In this document: piece by piece, positions 11,001 to 19,678 of the stretch
Layout of the letters: each line of letters opens with the position of its first letter
Numbering within the stretch: the first letter of the stretch is position 1
Assembly (NCBI GenBank): GCA_902610655.1
Contig: CACLWL010000002.1
Span: 1-64,000, forward strand
DNA: 64,000 nt
Direction: 5' to 3'
From: an uncultured Pelagibacteraceae bacterium
Lineage (GTDB): Bacteria; Pseudomonadota; Alphaproteobacteria; Pelagibacterales; Pelagibacteraceae
Translations under genes and position numbers: made by a program
Notes under the pieces: model-generated
Databases searched by the model: none
Seen by the model: the letters and a program-made list of their open reading frames with translations, nothing else
What the model was told of the DNA's origin: nothing

Positions 11001-13057
11001 TTCAGATATCATCAAATGTTTACGGTGGTGGTTCAAATGCAATCTTTGGTGTAGATGGCTCGCCTGTAGTGCATGATGTCTTTATCCGTGGTCTTAATGA
11101 GGATGGTACAGACTATGATATTAATAAATCATGGAGAACTTTATTATTTATTCCTTATGGTCGCGGTGGGCCAGGATTTTCTGTTTTGGATGTAACAAAT
11201 CCAATGATAGTTGCAGGGACAACAGATGACGACGGCAATGTTACTGGAAGTGGTAAAGGACCTCTTCACATGTTCTCAATATATAATGATACATATAACA
11301 ACGAGGTAATCAGAGTTGATCATAGCGGAGAAGTTGCAAGAATACCTTACACAAGATTTAGATTAAATATTGATGATTCAGATGAAGCTAAAAAAGCGAC
11401 TGATAATTATGTTGCTGCAGAAGAGGTAGATTTAGCTGCTGATCCTACTAACAATACTTTCGATAGAAGGAATGAAATAGCAGGTTGCGAAAATAATGGT
11501 GATGTTGCTGGAGATTTTCGTCAAGATGGAACTACCTCGTGTTATAATGATGATACATATGTATTTGACATAGCAATGTCAGCTGAACAAATCAACGCCG
11601 ATAATACTGTCAAAAGCGGTATACTTACAGTTTCTGAAAGAGTGGCAGACAAATGGAAGCCTATAATTATCAAAGAAGCTAAAATTGAGAATGATAAATT
11701 AAAAATTAAATTTGATACCAAAAAGACTTTTAATGCTGGAACAGGGTCTGACACCACTGATACATTTAAAATTGAGACAAATTGTGAAGGTGCTGGAACA
11801 AATAATGTAAAATTTGATTACAGTACGTTAGGGGAGACATGGTCTACACCAAGAATTTTCAGAACTCCTACACCAGGTGCACAAGATATTGATGATGATC
11901 GATATGTTGCTGTTATGGGCGGAGGAATGGGTGCTGGAAATTCATGCCTTGGGTCAGGTGTCTTTGTTGTAGATCTTGAAGGAGGTGCGGATCAGAACTC
12001 AGATTCAGATTTAGCACAACACGACGCAGGAAAATTATTTACAGATGGCCCAATACTGATTTTAGATAGTGATCCAGATAGATCGAAAATGGGAAGCACA
12101 ACTGCAGGAACTTTTACAAAAGGTAGCCCAATAACAAATTCTATACCGGCTAATCCTATTGTTATAACAGCCGATAAAACAGATGCTAATTGGCGTGGTG
12201 CTATGGTTTACGTAAATGATTTAGAAGGAAAAATTACAAAACTAAATTTTACTTCAGAAGGCACACTGTTTGATCAAAAACCAATAATGAATTTACGATC
12301 TGACTTTAAAAATGCTAGATTAAATTATTTTGAAATGGATGCTGCAATAGGAACAACAACAAAAAATCTTTGGTTGTTCGGTGGAACTGGTGACTTCAAT
12401 AGAATCGCCGATACTGTAAATTCTGAGGGTTTAGCAAGTATGGACAACATTGTCTATGGCGTAAAAGATCCAGACTTTCCTGATTTTGGACCAAGTTCTG
12501 ATTTAGTATATAATAAAGACAGTTTTATCGAAGATGCTATTGATGCGTTGGACAAAGCTCCAATAATAGATGGTGATCAAAGCACACTTTGTATTCAAAC
12601 AAATGATTCTGTTGGTGCTCCAACATGTGACGTTGGTTTAAATGATATTGCTTGGTACTATAAATTAGGTGATGCAGACGATCAGATACTTGAAAGCACA
12701 AATAATAAATTCAGAAAAGTTTCAGCATCGCCAACCATTTATAGAGGCAGAGTTTATTTTCCAGTCTATGAACCAAACAGTGAACTTGGTGCATGTCATT
12801 TAGGAAATGCTTATGTTTGTTCTTATAATGACGAGTGTGGGTATCTTGATACAGAAGGCATAAGTCCAGATGGTGACGTACCGCAAGGAGATTGTTATGA
12901 AGTTGGAGCAGGTATATTATCAAAGCTAGTGGTATTTGGTGGCAGTATGTTTGCGAACTTGGCAGGACCAAAGGAAACAGAAGATACCTTAGTGCAAATT
13001 CTTGCAAGTGATGTTGAATTTAGATCATTCAAGAGATCTTGGAGAGAAAATTTTTAA
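8072..13057 (+). CDS. PilY1/PilC-like pilus tip-associated adhesin (1661 aa) with VWA-like parts
   Basis: ILILLDSSVSM MIDAS-like motif, LNYVIVISDGH, and PilY1 propeller region KIIYAGSNGGMLHAFRA...EEWAFVPP; alternative ATG at 8090. Confidence 0.85.
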   Translation: MSYLNNMQHFFKIILAVFLFFITLSSSIHSKPIPPGSGKGDVPANILILLDSSVSMRNPVVGGTGIKGVDWAVELDDGNFIVSEHNRGLFKYLVVDEKRDTDFAGGQGAFYGTEYCASSFDTFGTNKSWAGDITSDDEVWLATYGEGGQIIRIDSAGNCTAVINKISAWSKVEEGGVVLNSIGTNIAMTRHLEIREIGGEEILFAAGSTFASGHKGRMYVRNLTTNAEKKCGGNLSGQIGNMLNDSKTTSMTISNDGSYIYFSRQGKLWAFPMTADANNLWCPSNNAHMIVEPSQNRIKGGPGLPVQNTISGVNNFSAIEFSRDEDNVIYTTSIWQHGIQRLQVDPVNFTVSIDVTLGTSGNGNEGSTSGGLAAANVELFEPGRASSQNNVTNNISISADRDSILVGDRNAFLQRFTKTKFTNANKDTAWHSQHFGKVKSKFEGAKDAIEAIVTDSSLTNGANFGFGHWNSGMFDFHGSPQNWWYGGEVYCHHYGDCQYYDGWTGTRATGKSNPCRGDYCIEVGVSPSGAERILDVLEDMGMRWGTDGNSFSQMAKDYFADTTISGLDEPMIDPNLKCQLNYVIVISDGHIRNASLAFDALHELRHGENKDLDSVNGLADDVQTLVVGYGGSYDNVNAKPIFDRLARAGSCNDPGTYNQTVNPDTYDGLADKTNCERAIGANTPEDLKTEIEAKIRQIIAERLAFSAPSITATLEEGGSVYQAQFSYQQTGEWKGHLFRKTILPSSEIKHSPSYGENWDAGVVMKERGSDVRKIWTPLDSSGNNSANYVGNWNNWNENNYNEINTLFEFTGNLVRDFHNSNTTCSFVDGVADGNIDDIKGLINFVRGEDYFDYRGGCGIYADRNWDFCPEGTDINDCEVESSMLSDIYHSQLVEVGVPGANTSFTANNQEAYWRTTNGYAGFKRNQQSREKIIYAGSNGGMLHAFRANGGIEEWAFVPPMIASKLPLMINTNYEGAFQISSNVYGGGSNAIFGVDGSPVVHDVFIRGLNEDGTDYDINKSWRTLLFIPYGRGGPGFSVLDVTNPMIVAGTTDDDGNVTGSGKGPLHMFSIYNDTYNNEVIRVDHSGEVARIPYTRFRLNIDDSDEAKKATDNYVAAEEVDLAADPTNNTFDRRNEIAGCENNGDVAGDFRQDGTTSCYNDDTYVFDIAMSAEQINADNTVKSGILTVSERVADKWKPIIIKEAKIENDKLKIKFDTKKTFNAGTGSDTTDTFKIETNCEGAGTNNVKFDYSTLGETWSTPRIFRTPTPGAQDIDDDRYVAVMGGGMGAGNSCLGSGVFVVDLEGGADQNSDSDLAQHDAGKLFTDGPILILDSDPDRSKMGSTTAGTFTKGSPITNSIPANPIVITADKTDANWRGAMVYVNDLEGKITKLNFTSEGTLFDQKPIMNLRSDFKNARLNYFEMDAAIGTTTKNLWLFGGTGDFNRIADTVNSEGLASMDNIVYGVKDPDFPDFGPSSDLVYNKDSFIEDAIDALDKAPIIDGDQSTLCIQTNDSVGAPTCDVGLNDIAWYYKLGDADDQILESTNNKFRKVSASPTIYRGRVYFPVYEPNSELGACHLGNAYVCSYNDECGYLDTEGISPDGDVPQGDCYEVGAGILSKLVVFGGSMFANLAGPKETEDTLVQILASDVEFRSFKRSWRENF

Positions 13058-13076
13058 ATAAATATTTTTTTTTAAT

Positions 13077-13847
13077 TTAATAATTAAATAAAAATAATTT
13101 AATTACATTTCCAAATAAAATAAATATTACACAACCTATAATTAAAAAAGGTCCAAAAGGAATTTGCTCTGAAAGGTTTCTAGTTTTATTTATTAAAGAT
13201 GGTATTACAGATAATAATGCAATTGTAGATGAAAAAAATATTACTATTGGAATACTAAACCATCCAAACCAAAAGCCAATTGCTGATAATAGTTTTGCAT
13301 CACCTAAGCCCATTCCTTCTTTATTTCTAATTTTTTTGTACAAGTATATAATTAACCAAATTATTAAATAACCAAACACCCCACCAATTAAAGAATTAAT
13401 ATAATTAGGAAACAAATTTTGATTTAAATTTGGATAAAATGATTTGATAAAACCAATAGTCATTAGTGGGAAAGTAAGTTCATTTGGAATTATATAATGT
13501 TTAAGGTCAATAAAAAAAATTATTATAAAAAAAACTGACAAAACCATAAGAAGTAAAGAGGTAATTGAGAAACTATAGATGTAATATATAAAAGAGAAAA
13601 TGATTGCAGTTGAAATCTCTACAATAAAGTATTCTAAACGGATTATAAAATCACAATTTCTACATTTAGCTTTAAGCAGAATAAATGAGATTATTGGAAT
13701 ATTATCGTACCAGTTAATTACTTTTTTACAGCCAGGACAATAAGAGCGATTAAAAACTATACTTTCATTTTTAGGTAGCCTATGTATACAAACATTTGAA
13801 AAACTACCTAAAAAACTTCCAAAGATAAAAAAAGAGAGAAATAACAC
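13077..13847 (-). CDS. pilD: Prepilin peptidase, A24 family (PilD)
   Basis: SFSNVCIHRLP, two CxxC pairs, FFIDLKHYIIPNELT and GMGLGDAKLLSAIGFWFG catalytic Asp motifs. Confidence 0.92.
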   Translation of the reverse strand: MLFLSFFIFGSFLGSFSNVCIHRLPKNESIVFNRSYCPGCKKVINWYDNIPIISFILLKAKCRNCDFIIRLEYFIVEISTAIIFSFIYYIYSFSITSLLLMVLSVFFIIIFFIDLKHYIIPNELTFPLMTIGFIKSFYPNLNQNLFPNYINSLIGGVFGYLIIWLIIYLYKKIRNKEGMGLGDAKLLSAIGFWFGWFSIPIVIFFSSTIALLSVIPSLINKTRNLSEQIPFGPFLIIGCVIFILFGNVIKLFLFNY

Positions 13848-13994
13848 TAATTAAATTTTGAACTGCGAAGCAACATTCAAAATTCCATCAATACAGTATT
13901 GAATGAATACTACAGCATCCTGAATATGAAGATAAAAACCCGGTGAATTGATTATAATTTCCATATGTGTTAAAAATATCAAAAAAGTAATAAA

Positions 13995-15299
13995 ATGCCA
14001 ATTGTTAATATGTTTTTTAAATCCAATAAAATCCCAGTAAAGACTGAGGAACCAAGAATAAATCAGGATTTAGCCATTATCACTCAGATGAATCAAGAGT
14101 TTGCAACATCTCTTGACTTAACTGATACTTTACAAAATGCTTTGGAAGTTATTATTAAAAGATTAAACGCACAAGCTGCAAATATTTTTCTTATAGAAGA
14201 CAAAAAACAAGTATTTCAATGTATCGCATCCAAATATCAATCTTATCTGGATGAATATGAAATACCTTTAACACAAGGCGTTATGGGTAAAGCTGTTTTA
14301 CAAAAAAAATGTATAAGAGTAGGTGATGTCAGAAAAGATGTAAGAGAAATAGCAGAATTTTATTTTGATTTAGATAATAAAACAAATTTTACAACTTATT
14401 CAGTTTTATGTTCTCCGTTGATTGCAGCCAATGAATGTATTGGAGTAATACACTGTCTGAATAAAAAAACTGGCAATAAGTTGTTTGAAGAAAGCGATAG
14501 GAAATTATTAGAAACATTATCTGCACCTGCTGCTTTAGCTATAAGAAATGCTAAAATGGCAAAAGAACTTATAGATAAAAATAGAATGCAAAAGGAAATT
14601 GAAATTGTTGGAGAGATACAAAAAAATTTACTATCTCAAAATAAAAAAGAAGAAACTTTCCCAATTGCAGGAATAAATATTCCAGCAAAAGTTGTTTCAG
14701 GAGATTTTTATAATTTTTCAGAATTAGGAAACGGGAAATTTGGTTTCGGAGTTGCAGATGTTTCTGGAAAAGGAATCAAATCATCTTTGTTGATGTCCAA
14801 AGCATCTAGTCTGTATAGATGTTTAAGTAAAACTATGTTCTCTGCATCTGAACTTTTAGAATTACTTAATAAAGAAATTTGTGAAACTGCTGCAAGAGGA
14901 ATGTTTGTAACAATGTTAGTTGGAATTTATGATAGTTTAAAAAAAGAACTGCTTTTATCTAATGCAGGTCACGAACCACCTCTTATTTATTCTAAAGATA
15001 AAAAATTTTCAAATTTTACAGAAGCTGGACCACCTTTAGGAATTATGCCGAAGATTAAATACAAAGAGACAAAATTAAAGTTTGATGATAGTTCTATGTA
15101 TATTTTCACAGACGGTATTACAGAAATCAAAGATCCTGGTGGAAACATGCTAGGTGCAGATGGTTTCCAAAATTATATTAAAAAATATCAAGTCAAACCA
15201 AATAATCAAAGATTAAAAATTATGGTTGAAGATATAATCAAGTCTGGAAAAATTCAAAAAGATGATCTAACAATTGTAGTTATCGACTCTTTAAAATGA
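13995..15299 (+). CDS. GAF domain + SpoIIE/PP2C serine phosphatase (RsbU-like)
   Basis: GAF region followed by VVSGDFYNFSELGNGKFGFGVADVSGKGIKSSLLMSKASS and DGITEIKDPGGNMLGADG. Confidence 0.88.
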   Translation: MPIVNMFFKSNKIPVKTEEPRINQDLAIITQMNQEFATSLDLTDTLQNALEVIIKRLNAQAANIFLIEDKKQVFQCIASKYQSYLDEYEIPLTQGVMGKAVLQKKCIRVGDVRKDVREIAEFYFDLDNKTNFTTYSVLCSPLIAANECIGVIHCLNKKTGNKLFEESDRKLLETLSAPAALAIRNAKMAKELIDKNRMQKEIEIVGEIQKNLLSQNKKEETFPIAGINIPAKVVSGDFYNFSELGNGKFGFGVADVSGKGIKSSLLMSKASSLYRCLSKTMFSASELLELLNKEICETAARGMFVTMLVGIYDSLKKELLLSNAGHEPPLIYSKDKKFSNFTEAGPPLGIMPKIKYKETKLKFDDSSMYIFTDGITEIKDPGGNMLGADGFQNYIKKYQVKPNNQRLKIMVEDIIKSGKIQKDDLTIVVIDSLK

Positions 15300-15589
15300 A
15301 AAGTGTAATGATTGTTTTTGCAATTATTATTTCTACAATTTTATATTGGACTACAGCTAATGTATGTAAATATAATTTTGCAATTGACAAAAAAACAAAT
15401 ATTTTAAACGTAATTACAAAAGAAATTGATCCATCAATACCAAAAGCTAGAGTATATTATTATCAAGAACTAAATTGCACTAGCGTAGATCTAGTTTGGG
15501 ATATAAATAGAGTAATTAAAAACTTGGAAGCGATTAGCGTGCTTGTTTATCAAAGTTTAACCACTGATATAACTGGTAGACCACTTTAA
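15296..15589 (+). CDS. Hypothetical exported/anchored small protein
   Basis: 97-aa ORF overlapping the phosphatase stop (ATGA-type); N-terminal hydrophobic segment. Confidence 0.5.
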   Translation: MKSVMIVFAIIISTILYWTTANVCKYNFAIDKKTNILNVITKEIDPSIPKARVYYYQELNCTSVDLVWDINRVIKNLEAISVLVYQSLTTDITGRPL

Positions 15590-15800
15590 TTTATTTAAAT
15601 ACTTTGATTTAACTATTAAAGTTAATTTTTTTTAAAATTTTACAAAAAAAAATGATTTTTCTCGAAAATGATTGCAATTAAGGATTGAAAATTGAAAAAA
15701 AGCAAAAATTTTTTGCCAAATGGCTAAATTGATGGATTGAAAATCTAAATAGGAAAATTATTATAGAGATTAATTTTCCATTATTGGAATTAATTGTCAG

Positions 15801-16111
15801 ATCTAACACAAAAAAAAATACTCTAACACAAAATATAAACAATAAAATTGAATCTTAAAAAATGTTGATTTTACTTGTTTTTTTAATTTTTCAAAAATTT
15901 TAAAACTCTAACACAAAAATGATTTGTTAATTTGTGTTAGAGTATTGAAAAATTTTTTTGATTTATGATTTTTTTTAAAATTTATTCAATGTTAAAAAAC
16001 CCAATATTTATGCGCCTTATTACAATTACAACCTATAATGGACACAAAAAAATTTTTTTGTGTTAGACATTTTACAAAATTGTGTTAGAGTTTTATTAAA
16101 TTGTGTTAGAG
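15801..16111. repeat. Array of ~7 copies of TTGTGTTAGAG / CTCTAACACAA in both orientations
   Basis: CTCTAACACAA-type at 15801, 15821, 15906; TTGTGTTAGA-type at 15932, 16058, 16080, 16101; spacing 20-22 bp within clusters. Confidence 0.9.
16034..16039 (+). promoter_or_regulatory. Candidate -10 box TATAAT of the pilMN operon
   Basis: Exact TATAAT ~95 bp before the ATG at 16133; no good -35 at 17 bp upstream. Confidence 0.4.
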
Positions 16112-16132
16112 AAAAAAATATTTGGTTAAATT

Positions 16133-18550
16133 ATGGATGACAAAGAGAAAGAAAAGTTCGGTGTCATAATAGATAAGAACAACCAACCTGAAGGCGAAAA
16201 ACCTCAGGTTGAAGATAAACCGTCGGAAAGTTCTGAACAAAATCAAAAAGATGTTAATGAAAATCAAAATTTATCTGAAGATCAACCAAAAGTTGATATT
16301 GTTTCACAAGACGAAACAGAAAAGTCATCAGACAATGTAAATTTTTCATCACCTGAAGAAAATTCACAAGAAAACAAAGTTGAAGTTGCTGAAAAAACTA
16401 ATGAAATTCAAAATGATGAAAAAAATAATGAACAAGAAAAAAAAGAACACCAAGTTATTCATAAAAAAGACGGAAGACTGCATATATATGTGCGGCAAGA
16501 CAAATATAAGGGCGAATTAAAATCAAAAAATTGGGTTGGAAGACTTTATAAAGATGGAAAACAAAAAATTTCATCTTCAGGTACTCCAAATTTAGACGAA
16601 GCAATACCAATTCTTGAAAAATGGTTCGATGATGTTCATTCAGAAAAAGAAAATTTAGAAACACAATCTTCGACACCAACAACAGAAAAAATTGAAACAA
16701 AAACTGAAATAGAAATAGAACCTGAACGACAAATACAAAAACCTATTACTGAACAATCTAAACCAAAAGTAGAAAATGTTGCTACAGTTTCACAAAATTT
16801 AACTTCTGAAGATGCAAGCGAAACAAAACCAAAAAATATTTTAGAAAAATTAAAAAATATAAAGTTTAAAGCTCCATCTTTTGGAAAAGGTGACGTAAAG
16901 AAATTAAATTTTAAACCTAATACAGGAAAAGTTAAAGAAAAGTTTAATAATTTTTTAAAAGCTCGACTTGGAAAAAAAACAGCACAAGGAGAAGAAATTG
17001 TTGGAGTTGAAATTACCAATAAGGAAATAAGACTCTCTCAAATTTCATCTAACAAATCAAATCAATGGGTGATGGATAGATTTTATATTCATCCTATTGA
17101 TTTACCAGATGACGCATTAATTGTTGATCATGCAACAAAAGTAAGTGAGGAATTAAATATTGCTCTACAGAAATCTAAAGTAACAACATCTAATGCTGCA
17201 ATCGCTATTCCTGTTACTAACGCTATTATTAGAGTTGTAACTGCACCTCTTATGAATGATGAGGAATTAAAAAAAGCAATAGATACAAATTCTTTATGGG
17301 AAAACTTGGTTCAACTAACAGATAATCTTGACGATTATTCAATATTCCACCAAGTTATAAATAGAAATCCAAAAGACAATACAATGGATATATTATTTGT
17401 TGCATCGAAACTTACCGATATAAACAATTATACTTCTATAATTAAAAATAGTGGATTAAACCCTGTAATTATCGATGTAAAATGTTTTGCTTTAAAATCT
17501 GCAGTTGATCAAATTAATCAGATCTCAAATAAGACCGAGGATGTAAATTTTACCGCACTATTAGAATTTGGCTTAGACGAAAATTATGTAATGATTTTAT
17601 ATAATAATAACCCAATAATAACCGACATTTTTTTAAGGGGTCAAGATAGAAAAATTTTAAAAGAGTCTAATGATCAAGAAGAAAAAGATGCTTTAGTAAG
17701 AAGATTCATGACACAAGTTAAACAAGCAGTTCAAGATTTTGAGACTAAATATGAAAAAAGAGTAAGGAATATTAAAGTAGTATCTAACCTTGAGAACGTA
17801 GAAGATTATTTATCAAGTTTTAGAAAAAGCCTGGTTAATACAGGATTTAACTTATTTGATCCTTTTGATGGACTTAAAATACCTCAACAATTAGAGGAAA
17901 AAATAAATATCCAAAACAGATCTTATTTCTCAACAGTTGTTGGTTTAGCTTTTAGAAAGCTTGATGTTTTTGGTTACTATAAGTTTGTTACAGCCGTTAA
18001 AAATATAAACCTTCTTCCAAATCGAGAAGGAATGATTAAGCAAAAGAAAATGAAAGCGTTCTCAAATTTTGCTTATAAAGGAATAGTTGGTGCCATAGCA
18101 GGTGTGTATCTAATTTTGTTTGGTTTAGCTTTTTGGAATATATTTAGTTACAATAGTAAGTTGTCTGGTTATCAAGCAGTTTTAACAGAGCACGATCAAA
18201 CAAAAAAGCAGCTTTCCAAGGTTAATAAGGAATTAAAAAAAATGACTACAACTTTAAAATTAAGTAATAGTTTGAAATCAAATAAAGATTTAAGTTATAG
18301 AGTGTTGGCCCAGATCGCATCAAGCGTGCCAAATAGAATAAAATTTAATTCAGTTGATTACAATGGTAAATCAGAAATAATAATAACAGGTATAGCTGCT
18401 GGAGATAATGATATTTTACAACTTATTAGAAATCTGCAATCTAAAAGTTTAATTAATCAGGCATCACTTTCTTCAATGAAAATGCCAAATGCAAAAGCAG
18501 GTGAACAAATTATGAAAGGATTTAAAATTTTTGTAAAAGTAAGTGGATAA
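16133..18550 (+). CDS. PilM-PilN fusion protein with extra N-terminal region
   Basis: Middle part PilM-like (VGVEITNKEIRLSQIS...AAIAIPVTNAIIRV...LLEFGLDENYVMIL), then INLLPNREGMIKQKK + TM + coiled coil as in PilN. Confidence 0.8.
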   Translation: MDDKEKEKFGVIIDKNNQPEGEKPQVEDKPSESSEQNQKDVNENQNLSEDQPKVDIVSQDETEKSSDNVNFSSPEENSQENKVEVAEKTNEIQNDEKNNEQEKKEHQVIHKKDGRLHIYVRQDKYKGELKSKNWVGRLYKDGKQKISSSGTPNLDEAIPILEKWFDDVHSEKENLETQSSTPTTEKIETKTEIEIEPERQIQKPITEQSKPKVENVATVSQNLTSEDASETKPKNILEKLKNIKFKAPSFGKGDVKKLNFKPNTGKVKEKFNNFLKARLGKKTAQGEEIVGVEITNKEIRLSQISSNKSNQWVMDRFYIHPIDLPDDALIVDHATKVSEELNIALQKSKVTTSNAAIAIPVTNAIIRVVTAPLMNDEELKKAIDTNSLWENLVQLTDNLDDYSIFHQVINRNPKDNTMDILFVASKLTDINNYTSIIKNSGLNPVIIDVKCFALKSAVDQINQISNKTEDVNFTALLEFGLDENYVMILYNNNPIITDIFLRGQDRKILKESNDQEEKDALVRRFMTQVKQAVQDFETKYEKRVRNIKVVSNLENVEDYLSSFRKSLVNTGFNLFDPFDGLKIPQQLEEKINIQNRSYFSTVVGLAFRKLDVFGYYKFVTAVKNINLLPNREGMIKQKKMKAFSNFAYKGIVGAIAGVYLILFGLAFWNIFSYNSKLSGYQAVLTEHDQTKKQLSKVNKELKKMTTTLKLSNSLKSNKDLSYRVLAQIASSVPNRIKFNSVDYNGKSEIIITGIAAGDNDILQLIRNLQSKSLINQASLSSMKMPNAKAGEQIMKGFKIFVKVSG

Positions 18551-18552
18551 TT

Positions 18553-19251
18553 ATGGATTTAAACGAACTTAAAAATTTGAACATGAACGATCTTAAAGCA
18601 AAAGTGCTAGCTTTTGCAGACAAGAAAACTTTAATTAAAATTGGGATTAGTTTTGGATCGGTAATTATTTTTTTAATAATTTATTATGCAATACTAAATC
18701 CAATAGTTAATGAGAAAAAAGCAAAAATAAGTGACATGAACGCCAAAAAGCAGGAAATTTCTCAATTTAAAGAAAAAATTAAAAAATCAAAAAAACAAAT
18801 AAAAAAAATAAAACCCAAATATGAAAATTATTCATCTTTATTTCACTCGAAAGCGGAGGTTGAAGGGCTCTATCAAAATTTGAGCGAATTTGCATCTATC
18901 AATGGTTTGGTAATTTCACAAATAGTTAAAGGCCAACCAGTTATGGTCTCCAAATCAACTGCTTTAAAAACCAAGGCTACGAAAAGTAAAAAGAAAAAGA
19001 AGAAGAAGAAAAAGAAAAAGGCAGCTAAAAAAGACGGTATTAAAGATATTGCCTATTATAAAATTCCAGTAAGTTTCGTCATAGATGGCAATTTTATTGG
19101 ATATATTAAGTTTAAAAGAGCACTTTCATTATCAAATAAGATGTTAAATTTTGACAAAGAATCGATAAAAGTGGTAAAAGGTGATTCAACTGGAACGATA
19201 AAAGTAAGTGGAACTTTAACAATAGTGGGGCTAGCAGATGAATTTTATTAA
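18553..19251 (+). CDS. pilO: PilO-like inner-membrane alignment protein
   Basis: Single N-terminal TM, coiled coil, gene order pilM-N-O-P-Q; poly-Lys insert. Confidence 0.75.
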   Translation: MDLNELKNLNMNDLKAKVLAFADKKTLIKIGISFGSVIIFLIIYYAILNPIVNEKKAKISDMNAKKQEISQFKEKIKKSKKQIKKIKPKYENYSSLFHSKAEVEGLYQNLSEFASINGLVISQIVKGQPVMVSKSTALKTKATKSKKKKKKKKKKKAAKKDGIKDIAYYKIPVSFVIDGNFIGYIKFKRALSLSNKMLNFDKESIKVVKGDSTGTIKVSGTLTIVGLADEFY

Positions 19252-19678
19252 GATTATAATTTATAAATTTCTATTTTTGTCATTGTTAACAACATCCTTG
19301 TTATCAGATAATCATGACACAACAAGCTCTTCTACAAATAAAAAAGAAGAACCTTTACCACTGAACGACCCATTCGTTGGAGACTCCTCATTCACTGGTG
19401 GTGTACAGATAATTTCAAATAACGAAACATCAGAGCAGGAAAGAAAAAAAATAGATTTATACACTTATAAATTAGTAGGAATTATTAAAAGTGAGGAAAA
19501 AAGTTTTGCTTCTTTAATTAACGCTGATGGTGAAGTAATTGCATTGGCTATGTTTGAGGAATTAAATGATGGAGTAAAACTGGTTGACATGAAGCAAAAT
19601 GAGGCAATTTTTCAAACTGAAGATTCTTATCTTATAATGAATTTTAAAAATCAAATTAGGGAAACAAATGAATATTAA
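19238..19678 (+). CDS. PilP-like protein
   Basis: DPFVGDSSF..., YKLVGIIKSEEKSFASLINADGEVIAL typical PilP core; gene order. Confidence 0.7.
   Translation: MNFIKIIIYKFLFLSLLTTSLLSDNHDTTSSSTNKKEEPLPLNDPFVGDSSFTGGVQIISNNETSEQERKKIDLYTYKLVGIIKSEEKSFASLINADGEVIALAMFEELNDGVKLVDMKQNEAIFQTEDSYLIMNFKNQIRETNEY

Noticed and set aside
13848-13994. Possible small RNA or short ORFs between pilD and the GAF phosphatase
   Set aside because: Only a few-codon ORFs and no convincing structure by eye.
15682-15743. Two GGATTGAAAA direct copies 52 bp apart
   Set aside because: Only two short AT-rich copies; expected by chance in this composition.
15801-16111. Repeat array considered as a CRISPR or as DNA-uptake sequences
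   Set aside because: Units are only ~11 bp, in both orientations, with unequal spacing; they are confined to one promoter region rather than dispersed, and no cas genes are present.
16636-17019. 127-aa minus-strand ORF
   Set aside because: Antisense to the pilMN fusion gene; no recognisable domain.
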